64,000 nucleotides of DNA from Acanthochromis polyacanthus (lineage: Eukaryota > Chordata > Actinopteri > Pomacentridae). A program made the position numbers and the translations under genes. Positions within the stretch are counted from its first letter, which is position 1, and the number at the start of each line of letters is the position of its first letter. Below the pieces are notes generated by a model, which was given only the letters and a program-made list of their open reading frames with translations, was not told the origin of the DNA and did not search any database. This document shows, piece by piece, positions 12,430-26,200 of this stretch. The DNA lies in NCBI RefSeq assembly GCF_021347895.1, contig NC_067117.1, forward strand, positions 34,974,067 to 35,038,066, written 5' to 3'.

Positions 12430-12896
12430 CGTTAAATATGACGAGAAATACAGGGAATATTGGACGCGCATTGCGAGGTGCATTTCCTTGAAAACCACCG
12501 ATTTGTGGATTATATACCGACTTCAAGACATGTTTTGGACAGAATAGTTTACTGGCTTGTTTCGTCTGGATGTCCATGGTTGGATTATGGCCGTTTTTTG
12601 TGGAATATTTTCATCTGTGTGTAATAATGAACCCGGAAATGTGAGTCGCGCTGTGTACGTTAAAGCCGTGTACAGAGAAAGGATGGATGGATATTCGTTG
12701 TTTGACGGACAAATGTGTTTATATTACCCGCTGTGGTAATCACATCTGAAAGTGGTTTATACCGGCGTATTCATGAGAATCTAAGCTTTCCATCGGTGTA
12801 TAGTGTTTATATAATCGTGTTGCAGCCTTCGGACATTCTTTAAATTCCTATGCAAATTAGTAAGTGTACCGCCGGCGGTACACTGAAGTTTAACGG
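12430..12896. mobile_element. MITE with CCCGTTAAA ends and TTAA-like target site
   Basis: Inverted ends CCCGTTAAA (from 12430) and TTTAACGGG (to 12896) bound about 467 bp without a plausible protein. The right flank is TTAA and the left flank is ATAA, one base from TTAA. The TTAA target and C-C-C/G-G-G ends suggest a piggyBac-like non-autonomous element. This is an inference, as the termini are short. Confidence 0.55.
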
Positions 12897-12900
12897 GTTA

Positions 12901-13375
12901 AAAATGCTCGAGTTTGCAGCGCAAACTCCCAGCGCAAACTCCCAGTCCCGCTTGACTTCTCGCTCCGCTTTTGCCTCCAGCATAAGCCCCGCCCACAAAA
13001 AACGTCACAATGTTTGTAAACAAATAAAGGGTCTATAAATCTACTGTACAATCTATGGTTTTTACCCTATGTACTGCGTGTGCTATTATAAAAAAGAAAA
13101 TGGACTACATTGTTTTTTTAAATTAAACCTTTATTTATACAGGTGACTTCATTGAGTCGCATTCTCAAGACAGACCTGTCCTTAAATAATATTAAATGAA
13201 AATTAAAGACTTTCTGTCTGTTATCTATGCAGTAAAGTTACCATTTAATGTACCTAAGAACTGGTTTATCACAACTGACTGCTTTTAAAGAGACAGACAT
13301 CTTGAGAGATGAGCAGCTTTAAGTTGCTATTCATTATATGCTGCTTCTACAACTGCTTCATTTCCCCCCCGTAGA
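12901..13375. other. Intergenic sequence with dispersed repeat fragments
   Basis: Holds short pieces that look like common teleost repeats, including a stretch around 13125-13200 with the wording of a 3' tail (TTTATTTATACAGG). No coding region is recognised. Confidence 0.4.
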
Positions 13376-13550
13376 GAATACGCGCTGATTTCCGGGGTAG
13401 CGGAGCAGCGGGAGACGTTTCAGTGGGATGTGAACTATCTTGACAGTGAAGCGCAGTCTCTTTGGTTGCTCGAGCTGAAGCTCGCCCACTGTCCACGATC
13501 AGAAAGCGCACCGGAGTCACGGCAGTGGCGGTGGACCGTTTGACAGCACG
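13376..13550 (+). promoter_or_regulatory. ece1: Candidate ece1 promoter and non-coding first exon
   Basis: A GC- and CpG-rich island in AT-rich surroundings that ends at a strong splice donor (CACG then GTAAGAT at 13551). It has no long coding frame. Spliced to the acceptor at 20157/20158 it would place the methionine at 20158 as first start, as in isoforms lacking the 1d extension. In mammals ECE1 uses several promoters and first exons, so this fits. There is no transcript evidence. Confidence 0.45.
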
Positions 13551-16500
13551 GTAAGATCATGTCCTCTGACTGCAAACCCTACTCTGATAAACCGTGGAGT
13601 TACTCTTTAAACGTTTAACTATACTTTTGTTGGAATCACAAATCGCCATGTGTTCTGTTGTGCGCTGGGGCTGAGGCTTGTGGGAGGTTATGGACTCTAA
13701 CGAAGTTTCTCACGAAACTAATATAAGTCTGTGGCTATGTGTCACGTTACTACAAAGCAGGCTATACACAAAACCATAGGAGAAGTTCACTGACCTTAAC
13801 GTTTCTGTACTCAGTTTTACTATCTTGTCACTCTGTGTCCCTATTCCAGTAGGGACTTGAAGTTTTGCTGCTATTAAAATGTGGTCGCAGTAATTTTTTG
13901 TCTATATCTGATTTATTTTTTTATGTCCATGTTGTTGTTGATTTCTGTAATTTTGGCTCCAAACTTTAATACCCATATGCCTTTAAAGGCTGTGTTCACA
14001 TATTCTATTCTCAATGAGTCTTACAGCCAATATGACACTGCAGCCAATTTCAGTGACCTGTATAATGACATTTTAGTCGCCATTCCACCAGCTGTAGCCA
14101 AAAACAACTTTGATACTAATTACTCTGTACTCATATGTATTTTCCTAATTTTATTGTCAGAATGTTTATTTTCACCATCTAAATGTTAGCTTTGATTGCT
14201 GTTAACTGAATATATGGATGGGGTCTTGCTGTAAGAGTGAAAGCAGCAGCATTAAAGCAATCACTAATCAAAAATATCTTTAGGGAAACACTAACCTTGC
14301 ATATACTTGCATCATTAACACATGTAATGTATCATCTGCTAGTCTGAGTTTCTTTGCTGAAGGAACAGAAGTCTGCTCAAAACAGAAGCTACAAAGTGCT
14401 TTACAAGAAGACTAAAACAAAAGAGCAGTTATAGTGACAACATGTTTTACATATATGTAAAGATTCTCTCATTTAGCAGATTCAATTTCTTCCAAAATAT
14501 GGATTGCATCACTTTAAGTCAGCTTTATGAGGCTTCAGGTTTCTTGTGATCGCAGCCCTGCGTTTCGTGTCCTCTTTCTCCGTGTCGTTGCTTATTCCTT
14601 ATACTTGAGGACTGGTTCTGCTTTGCTGTATCTTTTTCTAATTTATGAAGTGACTAAAATGTCAAAACTCAAGTCAACAAATTGGTTGTTAGATGTATTG
14701 AATGAGTGCCGGCAGAGAAGTTAACAGATCGCTATTTGTACAGTCTCATGCTTGAGTGATTGATTGTTTAATAACATTACGCAGCTCTGGAAGTGCTGCA
14801 GTCAGGCGGCTTGGTTTACGGTGCAGTTATTCATTATCTAGGTGTGATCGGCAGTGTGCTGCAGGGTGCCATAACAACAGCAGGAACAGGTAATCTCCTG
14901 TTATCTGTCTGTGGCTGTGCAAGCTTCCATGTGCCACTCCTTTAATCCTGACCTTATGCTGAAAAAGTCTTGCTAAGAGCTCTTTCACTATATTTGAGAC
15001 ACAGCTATTTCAATAAACAACCCTGTACACAAATATGTATGTAACTAAACAGTATTGTGACATGTTTTACTGTACTGTTCATTCTGGCTCGTGCTGATTG
15101 AACTTAAAACTTTTGCTACTTGCAGTAGATACATTATGTGGTGATGACACAAGACCTGGTTGGGTGAAATGAGATCATTCCACATATGTCAGGTTACCTG
15201 AAATGTGCACAGAATAATGACTTAGAGTCCTCTGCTAATGAGGCATCTGAAGAATTTCAGAGCTCCAGCCTGCATATTAAAAACCATGTGAGAGAAAATG
15301 CAAGCTCTTTATTTTTCAAATTAACAGTGCACATGGTGAAACACTAAAAATAAACCAAAAGTGTTATGATTCCGGTTAAGTCCCTCAGCTTAGTTCAACA
15401 GTTGTACTCCAGAGCAGGATAAGGCAGATTGCCTGGGAAAGTTTAGTTGTTTTTTTTATTGTGGTTATACCTTATTATCTGGGCGTTTTCTCCAAAGGAA
15501 GCATCTCAAATGAAATTTCCAGTGCTCTGTTGATTTCTAAGGTCAGGAACTGAAGCCTGAGACAACTTTCTTTTATCTGTGGCCTTCAGGCAGAAACACG
15601 GGGGACTGAATGTAAAAGATAAAGTGGTACAGCTAAATGAGTGAATGTCTACACAGTAAGTCATCATCCCATTTGTTTCTTTACTCTTTTGATATGTAAA
15701 CATACATACAACTTACACACAAGCACATACTGTACATGGCACAGGGTAGAGACCTTGCATATAAGTCTACGGTGGCAGTACAAATTGTACATTCCACTTC
15801 AGTAAACAATTTCATACATGATGCAGTTGCAGCCGGTTTGTCTTCAGGCGACATAATGCTTAAGTGGATGAAATTGTTTCTACTTGTTGCAGTAAGAAGT
15901 GTAGTCATGTTTACATTTGACAATGTGGTATTTCTGGAATGTTTTTCCTATCGCTGTATTCTTCATTAGGATTAACATAAAACAGTTAGCTGTAAGCTTT
16001 AGGCCTAAAAAGAAGTTGTCTTTTCTGCTGTAGTTGTGGTCTGTGGGTCATCTCTGTAACATCGAACTTATAAACAGATTATTATTCTAAAATGATTAGC
16101 ACAATTTCGATTTCAAAGGACAAGTGTCTCCTATCACAGAGGTGAAATAAGTTGTCATGGAAGATGAGGCTCAGATTGTCGCTTGTTTTCGGCATGTAGT
16201 CATTAATTACTGATCATATGTGGTCTGGGACCACATCTAGACATCTCAGCTCACTGGCTGACCATGGTGGTTGTGTGGACCGCCTTTCTTTCAATACAGA
16301 ATGTGTATGCTGCCAGCTTGTGTCAAACACACCTATAAATCATCTGCAGTCTCCCTCCTTCCACTAACATATTTCAGATTTTTTCCTTTTTTCCCTGTAA
16401 ATTTATGCCCTCTTCTCGTTTTTCTCTTCAGAAATAAACCATCAAACACTGTGTGCCACAGTACATGCAGCACCCAATCCCAAACACAAACATACTCTAG

Positions 16501-19500
16501 TTATTCTTGGAGGAATGCCTCTGCGCTACAAATAATCGTCTGGTTTGCAGGATCAGTGACGAATTACTGACGCATGTTTGAGGTTTACAGCCTCGCTCAA
16601 AGGCTGTGGCCTCACGTTGTTTCCAAGAATCGCAGGATACTAACCTCGCATACTGTCAGCTTTATCTATGGGAAGACATCTTCGGGTCCTGAGGGAGATT
16701 TAGTACATATTATCTGGAACTGACCTTGACAAGAGACCATTAATGAGAGACTTGCATCGTTTTGTGTTTTCAGATTGAGCCCACTTGACACAAAGCGTGA
16801 CTTCCTGTACGTAAGGGCATCAACAGGAACTTCTTAGTCAAGTACAGCCGTTACAAATGTTATTTGACACTTCCCTCCCTCTGTCATAGCAAGAAACAGC
16901 ATGCTGGCGACTTCAGATTTTTAATTTTCCTCCTTTCAGGATTGTGCAAGTCCGTACATAGTTGTGGAAATCGTGACCTATTCCATCAAGCACAGAAGTT
17001 CATTGGCATGTGTCCTAGAAATGGCTCGTATTAGTCACCAAATATTATCGACAGGAAAGGGAAACTGTGTTGTCACTAAGCAGCGACTCAGTTTAGAGGG
17101 TCAATGTGTGTGGCAACATTTAAGCACATCTGCACAGACCTCAATGCCAGGAAAGTGTTCAAAAACAGTGAATGTGTGCTGAGGAATGTGTGTGACAACA
17201 GCATGGTCTGTGCCAGTGATACCGCTATTTGTTGTGCTGCACTGTGTTACAAAACGGACCACGTGTTTGAATCTGGGGTATTTTTTGGCATATAATTCTG
17301 TGGGGTAAAAATCAGTTTAAGTGATTCAGTTAGTGCCTGTTTTGTTGTTAAATGGAACAGCTGTAATCCCTTAATGAAGTGCAGGTTAAATATTGATGGA
17401 GCATATGTGTGTCAAAAGAAAAAAAAAGTCGAGCGTCAGTGTCCCCATTAGACCGTTTGCTTTCAGCTATAGGTCAGTTGAAAGAATTTATGTAACTGTA
17501 AGTCTCCCTAAACTATTGGTGTCTGCCTACATTACCAACCCCTGCTCTCCCTCTCTGCATGTGTCATTATTTAGTCCTCCATCGGCTCTTCCATAAGCTG
17601 ATTGTATGACTTGGCTGACTGGCTGCTGCCCTTTAAAAGAGTTTGTAAACACACTAGTGCAGTTAGGGTTTGAACGCACGTATGACTTTACTTGTCATTA
17701 CTGTTTATGGTTAAGATAAGGTTAAAGGGTGTTCCCTCCTCGCTGTGTTACTGGGCTTGATTTGCGACATATTTTCTAATACAAAATGAGATTTAGGAGG
17801 AATCTGTGCTCCTGGTTTGCCTGGAATTCTCTGGGATGCTTGTGGTGGGAACATAACTTTTCTTCTTTGGCATGTTTACATGGAACAAGTGGGAAATAAA
17901 ATAAAGCATGGATCTGTGACTGGATTGCCTTCTAGCTCTGTTTACAGGAAAATCTAATAGGTCTTTATCAAGTAAATGTTTATATTGAATCACTGATTTG
18001 TCCTGTGTTCAAGGAATTAACGTGGGAAGATGCAAGCTGAGCATGAATCGCCTAGGAGAGAGGGAGGTTATCCTGACATAACAAAGACCACATATCTGTT
18101 GTATGTGTTTCAGTCCAAGAAAAAATATACATGCTTTCTTTTCAGAGTTTTTGCAGTGTATTGCTTTGTGTTGAGCAGTAACTTCACAGGGTGCGGTGTC
18201 TCTTCTTACGCTGACTGACAGATGAGGTTAATCATTGCCTTCTTTTTAGAAATATGCTTCTCTAGTATCTCATGTTTCTGCTATTGCACCTTTTTGAGCT
18301 ATTGTTACATTATTCTGTGCTTTGTTGAGTATATAAACTACAGTCATGTTATTCACTAGTGAGTAAATTGAGTACAGATCTGTTCATCAGTTTTTAGTGA
18401 TAGGAAGTTCCTCCTTAGGGTAGGAAGTTTCTCAAGAATGGATTGTGCATTGTCTTCATAATAACCAGCGCATTTTGGAAATGAAGTGAAGTTTACATGA
18501 ATACTTGGCTACTTTACTTAATCACTGAAATATGAAGGGTTTTAGGTGGCAGTGACAGCAGCTCTAACCTAACAACAACTTTAAAAACGAATAACACATG
18601 TGGTAGCACGTTAGAACAAGCATTTATATAAAGCAACCATTATTCAGGTTTCACTCAAGTCAAAATATGTTTCTAAACCTTTTGATTTCTGAGCGGTAAA
18701 GTATCCAAACCTTTGAAAGCCTTTTCTCCCATTAAGAAGAGTATAACGACCAAACTATGATCTCAGCTAAATTTTGACCTGAGATGCACGCACAGGAGAT
18801 GAGCAGCTGCCGCCGTGAGATAATTTCTGGTGTGAAGACGTGTTGCGGGGCCACCATTTTTCTGCTGTGTTGCCTCAAAAGTCTGCTCCGAGTCGAGAGA
18901 GAGGGGATTCAAAAGCCCGTTTCCATGACGTTTCCACTGGGACTGACAGGTGTAAATGGTGTCAGTACATATACCCAGATCATAGAGTGTAACTTTAAAG
19001 TGTTTGTGTAGTGCATTTTAAGCTGTTTTTCAGTGTTCTTTATATGGAAGGTTAGTTTGATTGTGCGTTGTTGGTGTATTTGTTAAAGAGTGGGAAAGAA
19101 TGACATATTATGCTGCATACTAAATAATTTTTACATTATGTAAAGTTATTTGCCTGACTTTATTAGGACAAACATGCAAACTGAAATGTTCAGGCTTAGA
19201 TATTTTTTTATGGTGTTTTACATTTACTTTTCCAATGTAACAATTAAAGCGTGGCCAGCTCTGCATATATTTGTTAAACTTGATGTTGGACTCAGTGTTG
19301 TATTAGCAGAGCCTAATGTAGTTTAGTTGTGATGCTCTTTTTGCATGAAATGAGGGGTAAACTATTGAAAATTCAGTGTTTGTTGACCCTTTTGGGTAGC
19401 AAGTTCAACAGGAGAAGAAGTGGCTATCATGCCTATCAAGTAACTGTTACCACAGGAAGACGACTACAACATGTGGCAGGAGGAGGATATTTTTTGGGTG

Positions 19501-20115
19501 CTCCTCCCCCGAGTGCATTGTGTCCTATAGAAAAAGACGCTGGGTGTGAACTACAACTTTGTGGTTCCCTCCCCAAATCTAAGTGAAACCGCGTTGGGGA
19601 ATGCACTCCCACAAACACACACACAATCACACAATCACTTCCACACACTCAGTCTCAGTCATGTAAATCGGGCAAGTCAGAGCTCCTTCCTGTTTTTCAC
19701 TAGTTCCGTCTTCTCTCGTGCCCTGCTTGCCTAGACTGGGCTGAAAAGGAAGTGCAGAAAAAAGTTTACCCAGGAAGAGAGTCAGAGAGCACCCACAAGG
19801 AGATCTTACAAAACGTTCGAGAGGAGAGAGGAGTTTGTTGTTGGTGTTGGGAAGTTTTCCCCCTGGGGATATCTGACTGAAGCCATGTGGGCTGTGAGAG
19901 GTGTTGATAGGGTTGAAGGGAGCAGAAAAGTGCACTGAAAGGAGTGAGACGCAATCTCAATGAGGAAGGAGCTCCAACCAGATAAACCGGATTCCTCCAG
20001 ATGGATTTTAGAGGGCAACCTTACTCTGGAGTCATAGAGACTGCTGAGGAATAGACACCGCAGACAAACACTCTCTTATACACAATTCTGGGAGAGGACA
20101 GAGGCTTAGAGAAGA
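13551..20115 (+). other. Putative ece1 intron 1 and distal upstream region
   Basis: About 6.5 kb of AT-rich non-coding sequence between the candidate first exon and the first coding exon. Open frames are short and without recognisable domains. The last 600 bp (about 19500-20115) are richer in GGAA-type ETS cores (for example AGGAAGTG near 19747) and probably hold the promoter and 5' UTR of the 1d-type transcript. Confidence 0.5.
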
Positions 20116-20244
20116 ATGGAAGCACTGAGAGAGTCTTTTCTTCACTTGACTTTTCAGATGTCAACATATAAGAGAGCCACGCTGGATGAGGAGGACCTGG
20201 TGGACTCCACCAGTGACGACATCTACCCTTCATCTCCCATGCAG
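20116..20244 (+). CDS. ece1: ece1 coding exon 1 (isoform d start)
   Basis: Forty-three codons. ATG 20116 gives [14 protein letters not shown], nearly the known ECE-1d N-terminus, followed in frame by methionine 20158 shared by other isoforms. The pyrimidine tract and CAG at 20150-20157 also form a good splice acceptor directly before that second ATG. Ends in phase 0 at a GTAAAC donor. Confidence 0.93.
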
Positions 20245-23200
20245 GTAAACGAAGAAACACAGACCACAGATGGGTAGCTGTCAGTACTGTGTCATTATGT
20301 ATATCATAGGGGGAAAATATTGCTCCTTTAAGGCTCTGCATCAAATTAATAAAAATGACACCTTTTCAAAAAAACATCTAAACTTAAACAAAGGAATTCA
20401 ATTATGGATAAATCGCCTCTAAATTTATGTCGTAGTGGCTGTTTTGAAAAGTTCAGACTCAAGCATGAGTCTTAAATCCAGCAGAACTCATGAAGAACCA
20501 GTTCAATTAAAAATGTCAAAATCATTTTAGTGGACTGTAAACGTGACATGTTTCTTCTTTTGTTGAAATGGAGCATGTGTCTGCGGGGAAACAACCTCTA
20601 TAACATGCTATATAGACCATCGAAATCTGTATGTAATTTGTCCAGGGTGGAACACAGTCAACTATTGAACCACATTTCTTGGAACAAATCAAAAAGTTTG
20701 TGTTTAAGGGTTGACCTTAAGGCTTAATCTGACTCTTAAACTCTAACAATTCTAGTCAGTAAAACTTGTTTTTTATTCATTTATTTTTCTTACTCACAGT
20801 TTTAGAAGATAATTCAGTCAACCGAAACAGTCAGCAGTCACATACACAGAAACTGATTGAATAATTTAAATCTCAGCTCTTTTAGATCTGTATATAATGG
20901 TATAGTCTGAACATTTTGTTGAGAAACAAAGTTTTTCTGAAATAAATAAAGAGCACTTTTAACTTGAGTCCCTGTTCATTTGTGTAGGTCATTTTGTAGT
21001 TCATTTATTCTTCAGATACGTCTATGTGAAAATGCTCCAACGGTGCTTGGATTTCTGCCTTCAGCATGAATCTACCCTCATCATTTTGCTGTGGTTCTCA
21101 GAATAATTAATTGCAGCCTCCAGAGAATCTGATAAGCTACAGATGGAGAGTGCACAGGCCTTAGCAATGGGATTCTCCCAGTTATGCTTAAACATACAAT
21201 TTAGGTCCAAACCTACCCAAAGTGCTGAGCTCCTGAGGATTAAGAAGCCACTGTGGCTTTGGCATTTGCTTTGATCATATTAAGTTTGACTGTTGAACTC
21301 TCATCTAATCTAAAAACTGTAAATCGTATCCTTATTTATACTCTTCAGATCTAACAGATTTTTACTGTGTATGTGAGGTCCAAAATCTTACATTTATTAC
21401 AGCTGGGACACTCAGACTGGTCAGAATGTGCCCAAGGAAGGATTTATGAGTGGCTCTTGGAATCATTCCTGTACACAATAAATTCCCTTGGCAGCTTTAA
21501 CTGTGGCAACATTCAGTAGAAAACATTACCGGAGCATGGTATGCTTGTATAAGATTCAATGTACCACTCACTGATTAAAATTAAAGTTGATCACTGACCA
21601 CAAAACATGGATGCTCTTCCAACGAATACATTCTTTGATTCTGAAGTTTTCTAAGAAGATTTGTATCATTTTTCAGAAAGGTAATAACTTTAAAGTGGTT
21701 ACTTGTGCTCTGTTTGGTGTCCTTGTTTGACCTCCTCATCATTTACTGGTTCGCCATAGAAACAGCAGATATGGCTCAATGGGGCTATTGTGTCTTTTCT
21801 GTTTCTGGGGCAAAAGGAAAATATCTTTTATGATGAGGGAACAATAGAAGAAAGCTTAACCTTTTCTGTGTATGAGGGTTGAGGAGGCTGTGATAGAGAA
21901 GCCATTGTGCTCTGAAACCAAACCTGTCATCAGATCCCTGAGAAACTGTACAAAATGTTCCACACTATATTATTTCAACAAAGTAACATTATTAAGTGTG
22001 TTTACATACTTTAAAGCTCTCATTGTGATGTCATTTAACTATGATTGGCCACTTTAGAACTGTTGTCTTTTATTTGATTGTTTGAATGAGGCATTTGTGT
22101 AAGTTCGTGTTTGTGTGCAGGTTACTCTTCTGCATGGTCGTAGTCCCACATGTTGGCCAGACAGGACACAGCGAGAGAGGAGGCTGCTGTTTTTGGTGTG
22201 TGTGCTGTCGCTGGGCCTGTTCATATCACTCATCACAACCGGGGTCTTCTACAATCAGGGTGAGTTTTATTTCCACTTATTGCCATAACGACGGACACTA
22301 TCAAGAAACTCTTGCAACCTCTGTGAAGTAGACTGATCACGTGTCTCAAGATGAAAACTCAGTTTGTTTTATCAACTTCATGCTGTCATTTTTGGTATAC
22401 GGTCCAATTAAAGACAAAGTAGCCCAGGAAATGTATTGAAAAATAAAAACACATTAAAGTATGAATAAAAGCTCTACCCAATTCCCAAGTTCTGCAACAC
22501 TGTTAAATTTGATGGAACATGTTTGAAGACCAACAATGCTGCATCAGTTTTAATCATAACACCATCTTCAGCCTTATAAAAATACTTTTATTTGAATCAC
22601 ATGTGCTGCCTGGTTCCGGTGCAGGGACCTCCAGAGTAGAAAAGAAATCTACTTAAAAACACCTCTATAATTCACAAGGCAACACATTATATGTTCTTTG
22701 TTTAATCAAATCTACCACAAGAAAATTACCAAAAAGAAGTAGTTCTTGGTTTTAGTGGCTAAATTGTGCACTGTTTGGACAGAGTTGTTATTTCTTGTTT
22801 ACAGTCTTTGTCTTGTTACAACTCCTGATTGCAACTACATAGTCACTGTACAGATGTGAGTTGTCTTGCTTAGATGGGCTCTGCCTGTATTTATGATGAT
22901 AAACAAAGTTAGGTTATGTCTATGAATGCAATGCAGGTGTGAAAACCATCAGTCTTTTAATCATCCCTGAAATTTCGGGTGTAGTTGTTGGTCCATTTTT
23001 TTAAGAATGTTTTTTTCAGCTTTTATGCTTCCTATCATTAAGACTTATTGTTTTTATCAGATGGAAACAATGAACTGTCCAAGTTAGAAGCTGATCTGTA
23101 AAAACCAAAAAACTTCAAAGGGCAGCCTTTCTGTGCTGAATGTACATTTATCTCTTAATTTACAATACAAATTAAAGAACAGTGTTGCTGAATTTTATAC

Positions 23201-26200
23201 GCCGTACGTGGTACTTTTATTTTTTAACCAAAGCCACACTCAGCTAAGATTCCTAAAAATAACCCTAAATCTCTCCCTGGAGCGTATTCATTATGGAAGA
23301 AGGACTTGTGGATTTGCCATCACATCCTGGCGGCGTCTCATCAGTGTTAGTTTCCTCAAATTTACCATGGGAAACTTTATACCACTTCCTCCCATTCAGC
23401 AGGGCATGTCTGATCACACTTTGAAATAATAAAAGGAACAAGGAGGAAATCTCCTCGGGGTATAACCTCATCACTGCTCATAACTTTGTCTCCGTCTCTG
23501 TCTCATACCTTATATGGACAGATGGTGAAAGTCTCACAGTAAGAAGTGTTATCCCCTGTGTTATGATCCCACTCCAGCTCCTGCCCGTACCTCTGGCTCC
23601 CCCTGTCTGCCGTCTTCTCCGCCTGTCTCTCTCTCTCGGTTGCTCGCCCTCTGTCTGCCTGCACTCTGTTGGCTGATTGCTGCGATAGGCGTCAGCTGCG
23701 GTAATCAGCTCAACTCTACTCACCTGCTCCCCTCCTCAGCTATTTAAGCTCTGCTCTTTCCCCTCAGTTTTTGGTGGGTCATTGTTGGACTCACATGTTG
23801 TCTCAGACACTGTTCCCCCACATACCCTACCACCTTGAACTGCATCAGTTTTATGGATCTCTCTGCTTTTTCCCCTTTTGTGGATTTCACCTTTTTTTGG
23901 GTTCAGTTGTTTGGACGGACTTCAGTTTTGTTTGCGCCCGCTGTTATTAGTTCCCATGTGTGTGAGTACCTTCCCTTAGCACTGTTGTTTTGCAACTGCT
24001 TGGTTTTTGTTAAGCCACCTCAGTCCTGTTTGTGTTTACGTTAAAGTTTTGATTCTGGTAAATAAACCCTTTTCCTCATTATGCCCGGTTGCTTGTCTGT
24101 TATGTCTGCACCCCCCCACCCCCCACCCCACCCCCTGTAACACCCTGAAGCTGTTTTTACTACCCTGCAATGACTAGAACCTAACTTCTCTAAACAATGA
24201 GAGTTTTCTAAAGTTCTTCCCATTCAACAACTTGGTTAAAAAAAAAAAAAAAGTAGCAAAGAGCAGCTGTAAGCCTCAGTTTTGCCCCTTCTGTTGCTTC
24301 ATCTTAAAATTCTTTGAAACACAAAATAGCAATTTTTGTGAAAGTAGAAGTCGAATTTAGATAACGTATCTGTCAAAATACAAACCAAGATGCAATGGCT
24401 TTTATGTGCCAGCCAGTTATATACTGGAAGAGGAAAGTGACTCACGTGTACTTTAGTCTGCATAAATGTAGACGAGGTCATCCAGGGTTCTTGATCCTTA
24501 TCTGTTAATCTATCCTCTACTTATTCATCTGACATTTATCCAATCAATTGGCAATAGTTAATGTGATATTAACCCCAATTTATCCACCGTCATTGAGCTA
24601 ATTATTTATATAGGATATATACAAGGACAAGTATTCCCTGCAAGTTGTATATCTTGGCTGTTACCTCTTATGAAATAATAGTTTCCAGATGGTCTGAAAA
24701 TCCTCATGTGTATTTGTCCTACAGAGAAGTATTTTCCAGCCCATCCACTGCGGTAGTGTTTCCCACTGCCTGATGAAGCTGAATGTGAAGTGTCTATGAA
24801 TTGAACATGTTTTTTTAAAATATTTTTCTCCTGCAGCTCACCCGGGATTGTGTCTAACAGAGCCTTGCATTACTGTGGCCAGTGCTGTTATGGGAGCCCT
24901 GAATCGATCCGTAGACCCCTGCCATGACTTCTACAATTTTGCTTGTGGGGGTTGGGTGAAGAACAATCCCCTCCCTGAGGGGAAGTCTCGCTGGGGTCCT
25001 TTCAGCAACCTGTGGGAGCACAACATGCTGGTAATGAAGCATTTATTAGGTAAGAGTCCTTATGAGTACAGCTTTGTGTCCTTTTATACCTTTACTTGAG
25101 GCAAAAATGCACTGTCTTCTCAAGCACATTTTTTTCAGTGACTGGGTAATCCAGCTTGTTGTTTCATTGACATTTTTGTCCTTTTTTTTTTTTTTTTTTC
25201 AGAAAACACAACAATGAAAGGTTTGAGTAAGGCTGAGGAAAAGGCCCAGCAATATTATCAGGCTTGCATGAATGAAACCAAAATTGAGGAATTAGGAGCT
25301 AAGCCACTACTGCAACTAATCAGCCAGGTATGCTTATTTCTTTAAATAATCAAACAGGACACAAATACAATTTCAGTGCTTCTTCACTTCAATTTAAAAA
25401 GCTAATTTCCTTGCATCCCCCATTTCTAAGTCTCTGCTTAATATTGTCTGTTTCAGATAGGAGGATGGGCTCTGAATGAACCCTGGGACAAGAACAACTT
25501 CCAAGAGGTTCTGCGAACAGTGTCAGCTAGCTTACGCACCTCTCCTTTCTTCACTGTGTTTGTCAGCACAGACTCCAAAAACTCCAACAGCAACATCATC
25601 CAGGTAATGGGATCAGAGATTTGTAAAAAGGATTCTTTTTTATATACTTGTATGGTGTTTGTCTAAAATCCTATATTTACATCTCAGAGCACCTGCTCAC
25701 TGCTCATTTGATTACATCCCCACAGATCTAAATTCAGACTTTTTTACATGTCTTTTCTCAAATTTCTCTCCAACATAAGCAGCCTTTATCAGCTTGTCTA
25801 AAGAGACAGATTTTCTGTTATTCTTGGAACAAGCCACTCATTACAGTGGTGTTAGATTCACACTGACACTTTGAAAAGAGTTCATTCCTTTGTAGGGTGT
25901 CATGAGGCTGTGCCAAATGGTAAAGATGAGATCTTTGGCAAGCCAGTGTATTCAGCCTGCATGCTGGTAACCTGGGAAAGAAAACAAAAGGTTGTTTGTG
26001 AGTACTGAAATGGAGTGTGAACAGAAAATCATAAGTTGTTTCTCTTGACTCTAGGTGGATCAGTCCAGCCTGGGACTACCTTCACGCGACTACTACCTCA
26101 ACAAAACAGCAAATGAAAAGGTACTGTGGGGAAAGTTTCTCACAGCATTACGTTGATTTTAGAGTTGTTAAGCAGAAAATGTGCTCACAAAGTTGGACAG

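Noticed and set aside
13881..14189. Hydrophobic open frame of about 100 codons in ece1 intron 1
   Set aside because: No ATG start at the frame opening, low-complexity hydrophobic content from T-rich sequence, no splice or promoter context.
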